From: Nocardia amikacinitolerans NBRC 108937
Lineage (GTDB): Bacteria > Actinomycetota > Actinomycetes > Mycobacteriales > Mycobacteriaceae
DNA: 42,633 bases
Assembly: GCF_001612615.1 (NCBI RefSeq)
Contig: NZ_BDAU01000023.1
Coordinates: 1 to 42,633, forward strand
Direction of reading: 5' to 3'
Shown here: positions 33,989 to 41,280 of the stretch, one piece after another
Layout of the letters: each line of letters opens with the position of its first letter
How positions within the stretch are numbered: the stretch's first letter is position 1
Made by a program: the position numbers and the translations under genes
The notes under the pieces: generated by a model
What the model was told of the DNA's origin: nothing
Database searches by the model: none
The model's input: only the letters and a program-made list of their open reading frames with translations

Positions 33989-33989
33989 G

Positions 33990-34079
33990 TTAACGCTCGT
34001 AGCCCTGTGATAGAACAATTTCGTCGGCCACCAGCAGGTCGCCGACGGAGGGAAAATCTTCCAAGGGGACTGTTTCAAG
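33990..34079 (+). promoter_or_regulatory. Conserved promoter-leader, cassette B
   Basis: TTAACG at 33990 is followed by CTCGTAGCCCTGTGATAGAAC. A hairpin CGTCGGC/GCCGACG (34022-34047) and AAAATCTTCCAAGGGGAC follow. Apart from the hairpin sequence this is very close to cassette A, while the hairpin differs in sequence but keeps its fold. GTGAT lies 73 bp before the ATG. Confidence 0.65.
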
Positions 34080-34514
34080 ATGAAAATCATTCGTTCGTTC
34101 GGGTTCGCTTTCGCCGCCGCTGCCGGCATCGTGCTGGCCGGTTCCGGCCTCGCCACCGCGGACGACACGGGCTCGGCCGAGTCGCTGACCACGCTTGCCG
34201 AGCTGCTGGCGACGGGTTCGGCTGGCGAGGCCAAGCCGGCGGCGAACGAGACCGGGACCGGTTCGGCCGAGTCGTTGGCGCCGCTGCTCGAGCTGCTGGC
34301 GACGGGTTCGGCTGGCGAGACGAAGCCGACGGCGAACGAGACCGGGACCGGTTCGGCGGAGTCGTTGGCGCCGCTGCTCGAGCTGCTGGCGACGGGTTCG
34401 GCTGGCGAGACGAAGCCGGCGGCGAACGAGACCGGGACCGGTTCGGCTGAGTCGTTGGCGCCGCTGCTCGAGCTCCTCGCCACCGGTTCCTCGGGTGGCG
34501 ACGCGACGAAGTAG
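34080..34514 (+). CDS. Small secreted protein B, built of 30-residue tandem repeats
   Basis: 144 residues. A signal peptide (MKIIRSFGFAFAAAAGIVLA, GSGLATA) is followed by four copies of a 30-residue unit reading GTGSAESLAPLLELLATGSA then GETKPTANET. The first copy is diverged and the last is cut short at GSSGGDATK. Each unit has one short amphipathic helix (LAPLLELLA). The DNA repeats are 90 bp and nearly identical, so expansion is recent. It shares leader, signal sequence and Gly/Ser-rich character with proteins A and C. Start ATG 34080 follows CCAAGGGGAC. Function is unknown; an envelope or surface protein is plausible. Confidence 0.8.
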   Translation: MKIIRSFGFAFAAAAGIVLAGSGLATADDTGSAESLTTLAELLATGSAGEAKPAANETGTGSAESLAPLLELLATGSAGETKPTANETGTGSAESLAPLLELLATGSAGETKPAANETGTGSAESLAPLLELLATGSSGGDATK

Positions 34515-35055
34515 CCCGGAGCGAGCCGCTCGGTAGTCCTGTCGCCGACGCTGCGCAGTGCACCGGCGTCAATGCGACGCGATAGTCCCGGCACCGCACG
34601 GCGCAGGGAAGCTGGTCTGCAATCGACGCGATAACCCTGACGTCAGCGTGACACGGCAATCCGGCGCCAACGCGACGCGGTGGTCCTAGGGCCCCGTCCG
34701 CAAAGGCTGGACAAGCACGCCGACCGAGGGTCACCATTGGTCGGCCTACCGTGCTGAGAGTCACCCTCGGTCGGTTCACCGGGGCACGCGGGTCGGGTGA
34801 ATGAAGGCCGCATCCAGTCGGTCTGCCGGGGTGACGGTGGCCTTCGGTCGGCTACCGGGCCGACCATTCTGGACGCGGCACCAGCGTCAGCGCGTGCGGT
34901 AGTTCTGGCGTCAGCGCGTGGGAAATCCCGGTCAACGCGTGCGGCAGCCCTGGCGCCGACTCGACGCGATAATCCCGCGTCAACACGATGCCGGATCCCC
35001 GCACCGACCCGACGCGGTCGAGCGGATCGCCAATCGACGCGACAACCCCGCGCGG
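34515..35055. repeat. Degenerate short repeats between gene B and its terminator
   Basis: A unit of about 25-30 bp like GCGTCAACGCGACGCGATAA plus TCCCGGC recurs irregularly at about 34565-34690 and again at 34885-35050. An unrelated stretch with two GGTCGGYYYACCG-like segments lies between. No gene is visible in 540 bp. The only clear terminator after gene B follows this stretch. Confidence 0.65.
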
Positions 35056-35069
35056 CAACCGCCGACACA

Positions 35070-35104
35070 AATTGCCCCGCCTCCTCCGAGGTGGGGCAAT
35101 TTTT
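35070..35104 (+). terminator. Rho-independent terminator after the repeat stretch
   Basis: AATTGCCCCGCCTC pairs with GAGGTGGGGCAATT (one G-T pair) and runs into TTTTTCG. It lies 555 bp after the stop of gene B. Confidence 0.9.
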
Positions 35105-35410
35105 CGTTTCCAGCCGACCCTGCGAGTTCGCCCGAAAAGCCCTACTCGCGAAACCGCTGATTACAACCAATGGAATCAGCGCGATCGGCTGTTGTCATCG
35201 CCAAGATTCCGTTCGGAAGAGATGTTTGCCAGAGCCGGTGACGCCGGACACGTAACCCGTCATCGCCCAGCCATCTCCATCACTGCACGTCAGCGCAGAA
35301 ATCCTGGTAGAACCACACACCACCACGCTTCACTCGGTCGCCCCTGCGCAAGTGAACTACTCGTAACTGATCATTTGCGCTGCGTTCATCATCACGTCGT
35401 GGTCCGCAAA

Positions 35411-35486
35411 TCTCGCGTGATAGACATAGGCCCGCGTCGGCGGCAGCGTGTTGCCGGCGAGAGCTTTCGAGGAAGAAAAGAATTCG
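35411..35486 (+). promoter_or_regulatory. Conserved promoter-leader, cassette C
   Basis: TCGCGTGATAGACATAGG matches the GTGATAGA block of cassettes A and B and lies 70 bp before the ATG. CGGCA (35441-35445) and TGCCG (35452-35456), extended by GC-rich pairs, form the leader hairpin. GAGGAAGAAAAG is the ribosome site. The -35 region is not obvious. The 300 bp upstream hold no gene that I can see. Confidence 0.55.
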
Positions 35487-35870
35487 ATGAGCAAGATTCG
35501 TGTGCTCGGCATCGCTGTGGTCGCCGCCGGTATCGTCCTTGGTGGTTCCGGCGTGGCGTCGGCGGAGTCTCCGACCGGCTCGGCCGCCGGTTCGTCCAAC
35601 TTCGCCACCGGCCTGTCCAACCTGCTGACCTCCGGCTCGGGCGGCGTGAAGCCGCTGCTGACCTCGACCGAGGCTCCGACCGGTTCCGCCGCCGGTTCGT
35701 CCAACTTCGCCACCGGCCTCTCCCGGCTGCTGTCCACCGGTTCCGGCGGCGTGAAGCCGCTGCCGGTCGCGGACGGCTACCCCAACCCCTGGCTGGACGG
35801 CTGGAGCGCCGGTTCCTCCAACCTGCTCACCGGCCTCGGCAACCTGATCGGCACCGGCTCGGCAGGCTGA
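35487..35870 (+). CDS. Small secreted protein C, internally duplicated
   Basis: 127 residues. The signal peptide is MSKIRVLGIAVVAAGIVLGG followed by SGVASAES. The mature protein holds two copies of a segment PTGSAAGSSNFATGLSNLLT plus SGSGGVKPL, then a diverged third end (GSSNLLTGLGNLIGTGSAG). Start ATG 35487 follows GAGGAAG. The last eight codons (LIGTGSAG and stop) coincide with the first unit of the 23-bp array, so the C-terminus is part of the repeat. It is paralogous with B in style (GSA, LL, GTGSAG motifs). Function is unknown. Confidence 0.8.
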   Translation: MSKIRVLGIAVVAAGIVLGGSGVASAESPTGSAAGSSNFATGLSNLLTSGSGGVKPLLTSTEAPTGSAAGSSNFATGLSRLLSTGSGGVKPLPVADGYPNPWLDGWSAGSSNLLTGLGNLIGTGSAG

Positions 35871-36111
35871 TCGACATCGGCTCGGCGGGCTGATCGGCGC
35901 CGGCTCGGCAGGCTGATCGACATCGGCTCGGCAGGCTGATCGGCGCCGGCTCGGCGGGCTGATCGGCGCCGGCTCGGCAGGCTGATCGACATCGGCTCGG
36001 CAGGCTGATCGGCGCCGGCTCGGCAGGCTGATCGGCGCCGGCTCGGCAACCTGATCGGCACCGGCTCGGCAATCGACACCGGCTCGGCAATCGGCGCTGG
36101 CTCGGCGAGCT
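35844..36111. repeat. 23-bp tandem repeat array crossing the stop codon of gene C
   Basis: Ten units of exactly 23 bp start at 35844, 35867, 35890 and so on to 36051. The consensus is CTGATCGGCGCCGGCTCGGC plus AGG, with GACAT in place of GGCGC in some. Two shortened units of about 18 bp follow. The first unit is coding and contributes part of the TGA. Since 23 is not a multiple of three, the array cannot encode a simple repeat. Confidence 0.92.
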
Positions 36112-36280
36112 TTCGACACCGACTCGCATGGCGCGGGGACCCAGACTCCGGCGCGCAGAAGGTTTTTCGCGTAGGCAGACTGAATCGACACCTCGACCTG
36201 ACAGGAGCCGCGGCATCTGACCGTAGCCCAAACGCGATGACGGATGTAAGCCACCAGGCAGATCACCTGCCCGCAGACGA

Positions 36281-36310
36281 GAGCGGCCCGGGAAACCTCC
36301 CGGGCCGCTC
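36281..36310. terminator. Bidirectional terminator between gene C and the DUF4185 gene
   Basis: GAGCGGCCCGGG and CCCGGGCCGCTC form a perfect 12-bp stem around AAACCT, followed by TTCTCGTCT on the plus strand. It is 411 bp after the gene C stop and 32 bp after the DUF4185 stop. Confidence 0.88.
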
Positions 36311-36341
36311 TTCTCGTCTCAGCCGTTCCTCGGGCGCACCC

Positions 36342-37427
36342 CTACAGCGGCGTCTTCATCAACACGACGTTGTACTGCGTGTGCACCGTCAGCAGGAAGT
36401 ACAGATCCGACCCGGTCTGATACGGGAAGATCATCGGCGCGTACGCGGTCGGCAGCGACGCAGCCTCGACCAGCACCCGCGGCGCGCTCCACGGTCCTTC
36501 CGGCGACGAAGCCGTGCGCATGACAACGGAATTCGCCGGATCGGTCGTCAGCATGACGAACTGACCGAGGTACTCGTTCCACATCACCGAGAGCTCGGCG
36601 ACGCCCTCCACGATCGGCGCGGAGGTCTTGGCGTCGTGCGGCTTCCACGCGCCGCCGTCCCAGTACTCGTAGGAGTCGATGTTGGCGATGTCGGCTTCCC
36701 TTGTCCGCGAGACGAACCCGGGGTTGTTGCGGCCCGCGGCGGTGCCGTAGCGATAGACGTAGCCGTCGTGCTTCAGAAAGGCGTTCTGCTGGAAACGCTC
36801 GTGCCCGTCCACGTTCGCGCGACGGGTGTTGGGCAGCGGCGCCCAGGTCTGGCCGCCGTCACCGGAGACGGCGAGGGTGGCGAAGTTGGTGTGCCACTTG
36901 CCGTGATCGCCCCACTCCCGCACCGACATCAGGCTCATGTACTGCACGCCGCCGACCGAAATGCCCGCGGTCGGAATGAGACTGATCTCGATGCCGGGAA
37001 TCTTGGGGCTCGGCAAGGGATTCGGCACGACGCTGTCGAAGAAGATGCCGCCGGACGGATCTTTGGTCGTGCTGCGGAACAACACGTTCGAAGTCCACGC
37101 CCACATGCTGCCCGCGAGCAGGTTCGGCACGCCGAGTCCGGCGCTGTCGCCGAAGGCGGTGATCATCCGGCCGCTGCCGTCGTCCCACATGATGCCGAGG
37201 TCGGTGCCGAGCACGTTGACGTTCTGCGTCCGATTCGGACTGTCCATGCCGGTCATCTGGAAGACGGCCTTGGTCGGCCCTGGCAGCTGCGGTAGTCCGC
37301 GCCAGCCGTTGAGCACCGGGATCGGGTTGACGTTGTTCGGGTCTGCGGCGGCGGGACCCGCCAGCACGACCGTGCAGGCCGCTGCGACGGCCCCGGCTCT
37401 TGCGAAAGCGGACAGCGATCGTTTCAT
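36342..37427 (-). CDS. DUF4185 secreted protein (possible D-arabinanase, GH183-like)
   Basis: 361 residues with a clear signal peptide (MKRSLSAFARAGAVAAACTV, VLAGPAAA, cleaved before DPNN). The mature domain is a predicted beta-propeller with repeated blades. Examples are GIMWDDGSGRMITAFGDSAG, NVLFRSTTKDPSGGIFFDS, WHTNFATLAVSGDGGQTWAP and GYVYRYGTAAGRN. This is the DUF4185 pattern, and members have been described as endo-D-arabinanases acting on mycobacterial arabinan. I cannot confirm catalytic residues, so the activity is an inference. AftD, which builds the same polymer, is encoded 26 kb away. Start ATG 37427 follows AAGGGATCC; the upstream open codons precede the signal peptide. Confidence 0.85.
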   Translation of the reverse strand: MKRSLSAFARAGAVAAACTVVLAGPAAADPNNVNPIPVLNGWRGLPQLPGPTKAVFQMTGMDSPNRTQNVNVLGTDLGIMWDDGSGRMITAFGDSAGLGVPNLLAGSMWAWTSNVLFRSTTKDPSGGIFFDSVVPNPLPSPKIPGIEISLIPTAGISVGGVQYMSLMSVREWGDHGKWHTNFATLAVSGDGGQTWAPLPNTRRANVDGHERFQQNAFLKHDGYVYRYGTAAGRNNPGFVSRTREADIANIDSYEYWDGGAWKPHDAKTSAPIVEGVAELSVMWNEYLGQFVMLTTDPANSVVMRTASSPEGPWSAPRVLVEAASLPTAYAPMIFPYQTGSDLYFLLTVHTQYNVVLMKTPL

Positions 37428-37544
37428 CCGGACGGATCCCTTCTGTTGCGCGCGCGTCTGCCCCGAACATTGTGCCTGCCCGCCGCGGATTCGGGGCAGG
37501 AGTGAAGTTGTGGGACCGGACACGCCGCTACCCGAAACGCCGAA

Positions 37545-37572
37545 GAGCGGCCCGGACGAATCCGGACCGCTC
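37545..37572 (-). terminator. fadE5 terminator
   Basis: GAGCGGCCCGGA pairs with TCCGGACCGCTC around CGAA, with one mismatch. It lies 23 bp beyond the fadE5 stop on the minus strand. Confidence 0.8.
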
Positions 37573-37595
37573 CTCGGTATTTCGAGCTACGAGCC

Positions 37596-39431
37596 TCAGA
37601 AGGCGGCTTCGTCGAGCTCCATGATGTCGTTGTCCAGGTTGGCGAGGATCGCGCGGGTGGCGGTCAGCTCGGGCAGGACGTTGCGGGCGAAGAACTGCGC
37701 CACACCGATCTTGCCGTTGTAGAACGCCACGTCCGAGCCGGTGGCACCGGCGTCGAGGGCCGCGATGGCGACCTCGGCCTGGCGCAGCAGCTGCCAACCG
37801 ATGAGCAGGTCACCGACGGCGAGCAGGAAGCGCACCGAACCCAGGCCGACCTTGTACAGCTCGGACGGCTGCTCCTGAGCGCCCATCAGGTGGCCGGTCA
37901 GCGTGGCGGCCATGGCCTGGACGTCCTCGAGCGCGGTGGCCAGCAGCTTGCGCTCGCCCTTCAGGCGGCCGTTGCCCGCCTCCGACTCGATGAACTTCTG
38001 GACCTGACCCGCCACGTGGGCCAGCGCAACACCGCGATCGCGAGCGATCTTGCGGAAGAAGAAGTCCTGCGCCTGGATGGCGGTGGTGCCCTCGTACAGC
38101 GAGTCGATCTTCGCGTCGCGGATGTACTGCTCGATCGGGTAGTCCTGGAGGAAGCCGGAACCACCGAAGGTCTGCAGCGACTCGGTCAGGTACTGGTAGG
38201 CCCGCTCGGAACCGACACCCTTGACGATCGGCAGCAGCAGGTCGTTGACCCGGAAGGCCACGTCCTCGTCGGCGCCGGAGACCAGGTTCGCCACGTCGGC
38301 GTTCTGGTGCGCGGCGGTGTAGAGGTACACGGCGCGCAGGCCCTCGGCGTAAGCCTTCTGCAGGGCCAGCGAACGACGCACGTCCGGGTGGTGGGTGATG
38401 GTGACGCGCGGCGCGGTCTTGTCGGTCATCTGGGTGAGGTCCGCACCCTGCACGCGCTCCTTGGCGAAGGCAAGGGCGTTCAGGTAACCGGTCGACAGGG
38501 TCGCGATGGCCTTGGTGCCGACCATCATGCGGGCGTTCTCGATGACGTCGAACATCTGCGCGATGCCGTTGTGCACCTCGCCGACCAGCCAGCCCTTGGC
38601 GGGGATGCCGTGGCCGCCGAAGGTCACCTCACAGGTGGCCGAGACCTTGATGCCCATCTTGTGCTCGACGTTGGTGACGAACACACCGTTGCGGTCGCCC
38701 AGGGTCTGGGTCTCGAAGTCGAAGTGGTACTTCGGCACGTAGAACAGCGACAGACCCTTGGTGCCCGGGCCCGCGCCCTCGGGGCGAGCCAGCACCAGGT
38801 GCATGATGTTCTCGAACAGGTCGTCGGAGTCACCCGAGGTGATGAAGCGCTTGACGCCCTCGATGTGCCAGGAGCCGTCCTCCTGCTTGATCGCCTTGGT
38901 GCGGCCGGCGCCGACGTCCGAACCGGCGTCCGGCTCGGTCAGCACCATGGTGGCGCCCCAGTTGCGCTCGGCGATGATCTGGGCCCACTTCTTCTGCTCG
39001 TCGGTGCCGTTGTTGTAGAACACCTGCGCGAAGCCGGCGCCCGCGCCGTACATCTGAGCGGGCGGGTTGGCGCCGAGGATCATCTCGCTCAGTGCCCAGA
39101 CCACGCTGGAGGGAGCGCCGAGGCCGCCGAGCTCCTCGCGGACGCCGACCTTCATCCACTCACCCTCTTCGAGGGCGCGGTAGGACTTCTTGAACGCTTC
39201 CGGCAGGGTGACGGTGTGAGTCTCGGGATCGAAGACCGGCGGGTTGCGGTCGCCCTCGACGAAGGACTCGGCCAGCGGGCCCTCGGCCAGGCGACGCACC
39301 TCGTTGAGCATCTCCTTGACGGTGTCGCTGTCCAGGTCGCCGTAGGCGCCCGCGTCGAGGAGGGTGCCCAGTCCGAGGACCTCGAAGAGGTTGAACTCAA
39401 GGTCGCGGACGTTGCTCTTGTAGTGACCCAT
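37596..39431 (-). CDS. fadE5: Acyl-CoA dehydrogenase FadE5
   Basis: 611 residues, nearly the length of mycobacterial FadE5 (Rv0244c). The long N-terminal extension MGHYKSNVRDLEFNLFEVLG, the flavin/substrate segments TMVLTEPDAGSDVGAGRTKA and IEGVKRFITSGDSDDLFENI, and the segment SLYEGTTAIQAQDFFFRK with the catalytic glutamate (near residue 450) are all kept. The C-terminal extra helical domain is present. FadE5 oxidises a broad range of acyl-CoAs to enoyl-CoAs in the first step of beta-oxidation. GGAGAG precedes the ATG by about 12 bases. Upstream lie two TTACY-N4-RGTAA sites, one overlapping a good promoter. In M. tuberculosis it follows fadA2 directly; here 14.7 kb of other genes separate them. 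Confidence 0.95.
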   Translation of the reverse strand: MGHYKSNVRDLEFNLFEVLGLGTLLDAGAYGDLDSDTVKEMLNEVRRLAEGPLAESFVEGDRNPPVFDPETHTVTLPEAFKKSYRALEEGEWMKVGVREELGGLGAPSSVVWALSEMILGANPPAQMYGAGAGFAQVFYNNGTDEQKKWAQIIAERNWGATMVLTEPDAGSDVGAGRTKAIKQEDGSWHIEGVKRFITSGDSDDLFENIMHLVLARPEGAGPGTKGLSLFYVPKYHFDFETQTLGDRNGVFVTNVEHKMGIKVSATCEVTFGGHGIPAKGWLVGEVHNGIAQMFDVIENARMMVGTKAIATLSTGYLNALAFAKERVQGADLTQMTDKTAPRVTITHHPDVRRSLALQKAYAEGLRAVYLYTAAHQNADVANLVSGADEDVAFRVNDLLLPIVKGVGSERAYQYLTESLQTFGGSGFLQDYPIEQYIRDAKIDSLYEGTTAIQAQDFFFRKIARDRGVALAHVAGQVQKFIESEAGNGRLKGERKLLATALEDVQAMAATLTGHLMGAQEQPSELYKVGLGSVRFLLAVGDLLIGWQLLRQAEVAIAALDAGATGSDVAFYNGKIGVAQFFARNVLPELTATRAILANLDNDIMELDEAAF

Positions 39432-39525
39432 GGTCTGTACTCACTCTCCGTTGAGTTGGTGCGGTCGGTTTGGTTGCCGTTCCCGCCCGTTGTCGCCACC
39501 GGGGTAGTGTCCGGTTTTCCGCATG

Positions 39526-39539
39526 CTACTCGCGGGTAA
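39526..39539. promoter_or_regulatory. Second TetR-type site upstream of fadE5
   Basis: CTACTCGCGGGTAA matches TTACY-N4-RGTAA at all but the first base. It lies 27 bp from the stronger palindrome, on the transcript side. Confidence 0.5.
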
Positions 39540-39549
39540 CTTATGCGTC

Positions 39550-39578
39550 ATATTACCGGCCGGTAAGGGGCTGGCAAA
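39550..39578 (-). promoter_or_regulatory. fadE5 promoter with embedded operator
   Basis: On the minus strand TTTGCC (39578-39573) and TAATAT (39555-39550) are exactly 17 bp apart. The perfect palindrome TTACCGGCCGGTAA (39553-39566) overlaps the -10 hexamer. The junction RGTAATAT is the same as at the tetR promoter (16249-16256), so a repressor would block both in the same way. Confidence 0.75.
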
Positions 39579-39661
39579 GACGGCGGGGCGCAATGTGACG
39601 CGATAAACAGCCTCTGAGCGCGGCATCTGTGCTCTCCGCTCGGCGGCGGATACGGTGAGGT

Positions 39662-40258
39662 GTGCAGATCGAGACGAGCGCGGGCCCCGCGGAGATCGAG
39701 CTCGACCGGCCGCGCAAGCCGGCTTTCCTGCTGCTGCTCACCCACGGTTCCGGCGGCGGGGTGGAGGCGAAAGATCTTTTGGTCGTGCGCGATTCGGCGC
39801 TCGAGCTGGGCGGCGCGGTGGCCAGGGTGGTGCAGCCCTACCGCGTCGCTGGGCGGCGCGCGCCCGGTTCGGCGGTCAAGCAGGACGAGGCCTGGCTGGA
39901 GATCGTCGCCGCGTTGCGCAAGAAGGTGCGCGGGGTTCCCGTGATCCAAGGCGGACGCAGCAACGGAGCCAGGGTCGCCTGTCGGACGGCGGTCGAGGCG
40001 GGGGTTCGCGGCGTGCTTGCGCTGTCGTTTCCGCTGCATCCGCCGGGAAAGCCGGAGAAATCGCGGCGCGAGGAGTTGCTCGCGGCGGGGGACGTAGAGG
40101 TCGTCGTGATCAACGGGGCCAACGACCCGTTCGGCGTGCCCGATCCCGCCGACGCGGCCGAGGTGCGGGTGATCCCGGGGCAGCCGCATTCGTTCCGGGC
40201 GGGGTTCGACACCATCGCGGCGACCGTGCAGCCGTGGTTGCGCCACTGGTCGGAGTAG
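39662..40258 (+). CDS. Small alpha/beta hydrolase (Tex30/KANSL3-like)
   Basis: 198 residues. LLLLTHGSGGGVEAKDL is the oxyanion region, VPVIQGGRSNGARVAC the nucleophile elbow (G-R-S-N-G), VINGANDPFGVP holds the likely acid, and GQPHSFRAG the histidine. This Ser-Asp-His order and length fit the Tex30/KANSL3 group of alpha/beta hydrolases, whose substrates are mostly unknown. The start is GTG at 39662 after GGTGAGG. It is divergent from fadE5, with 230 bp of shared upstream DNA, so it might also feel the TetR-type sites. Confidence 0.8.
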   Translation: MQIETSAGPAEIELDRPRKPAFLLLLTHGSGGGVEAKDLLVVRDSALELGGAVARVVQPYRVAGRRAPGSAVKQDEAWLEIVAALRKKVRGVPVIQGGRSNGARVACRTAVEAGVRGVLALSFPLHPPGKPEKSRREELLAAGDVEVVVINGANDPFGVPDPADAAEVRVIPGQPHSFRAGFDTIAATVQPWLRHWSE

Positions 40259-40513
40259 GGGTTCGCGCCGGTCGGCGATCTAATGCGCTTTCCCGGGCGC
40301 TGAGAGCGTCCGCGACGCGTGCGACTGCCGAAGACGGTATCGCCGCGGCCTCAGGGCATGGGCTGCACGGCAGGTGTGACTGCTGAGTTGGGCGCGAACT
40401 TTGTCCGCGGTCGGGATCTGCCGCCGGATCAGTTCGGGGAGTTCAGAGCTGGGCTTGCCGCGAGCGCCTGCCGTGCGAGAGGTGCCCGGTTCGGGCCGCG
40501 GTGATCGACCCGG

Positions 40514-41200
40514 TCAGGAGGGGTTGTCCGGCTCGACGGGCTCCGGCGCGGGTTTGGTCGCGATGACCAGCGCGTCGATGGCGTCCCTGTGCTCGGTCGG
40601 TCGCAGCACCCGTTCGGCGGTGCGGATCTCCAGGTCGGAGGTCGCAGCGAGATCGGCGACGATGTCGTCGGGAGTGAAGAGGATCGATGGGTCCGGCGGT
40701 CCGCCGAAGCCCTCCGTCAGGTTGAGCGTGTCGTGGCCGAGGACGAGCAGCGTGCCCGCCGGGGTGAGTAGTTCGGCGGCGCGACGGAGTACCGCGCGGC
40801 GCTGGTCGGCGGGCAGGTGCAGGAAGACCATCAGCACCAGCTCGTACGGGCCGGTGACCCCGGCGGCGTCGAGATCGGTGACGTCGGCGCACTGCCAGGT
40901 GATGCGGCCGCGCACCGACCGGGACAACCGCGTCGCCACGGTCCGCCCCTTGTCGATGCCTACCTGCGAATAGTCGACCGCGTGCACCTCCCAGCCGTGG
41001 GTGGCGAGCCAGACCGCGTTGCGCCCTTCGCCGCACGCCAGGTCGAGCGCCCGCGGCAGCGTCTCGCCGTCGGCGGTGTCGGGCCGCGGCGGCACGCGCC
41101 GATCCAGCCCGTAGACGTGCTCCACCACGGTGCTGTTCGGCGGTGCGCCCCAGACCAATTCACTCTGCGCGTACCGCGCGTCCCAATCGGCCGCATCCAT
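40514..41200 (-). CDS. Class I SAM-dependent methyltransferase
   Basis: 228 residues. It opens DWDARYAQSELVWGAPPN, which with the later RALDLACGEGRNAVWLATHG (motif I, SAM binding) is typical of small Tehb/thiopurine-like class I methyltransferases. Further motifs are VHAVDYSQVGI (motif II, acidic ribose contact), CADVTDLD, LVLMVFLHLP and LLTPAGTLLVLGHD. The substrate cannot be told from the sequence. ATG 41200 gives the expected N-terminus; the ribosome site is weak. The 255 bp between its end and the hydrolase gene hold no recognisable gene. Confidence 0.85.
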   Translation of the reverse strand: MDAADWDARYAQSELVWGAPPNSTVVEHVYGLDRRVPPRPDTADGETLPRALDLACGEGRNAVWLATHGWEVHAVDYSQVGIDKGRTVATRLSRSVRGRITWQCADVTDLDAAGVTGPYELVLMVFLHLPADQRRAVLRRAAELLTPAGTLLVLGHDTLNLTEGFGGPPDPSILFTPDDIVADLAATSDLEIRTAERVLRPTEHRDAIDALVIATKPAPEPVEPDNPS

Positions 41201-41280
41201 ACCCGCGAGTCTAGGAACCCTCGCGCGCGGGCGGATGGTTGGCACTTCCGCCCGCACCGGATGGGGGACTCCGCCAGGGT

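Noticed and set aside
40319..40504. A 61-codon plus-strand frame containing GANFVRGRDLPPDQFGEF
   Set aside because: No ribosome site, no recognised family, and the 5' third is not protein-like.
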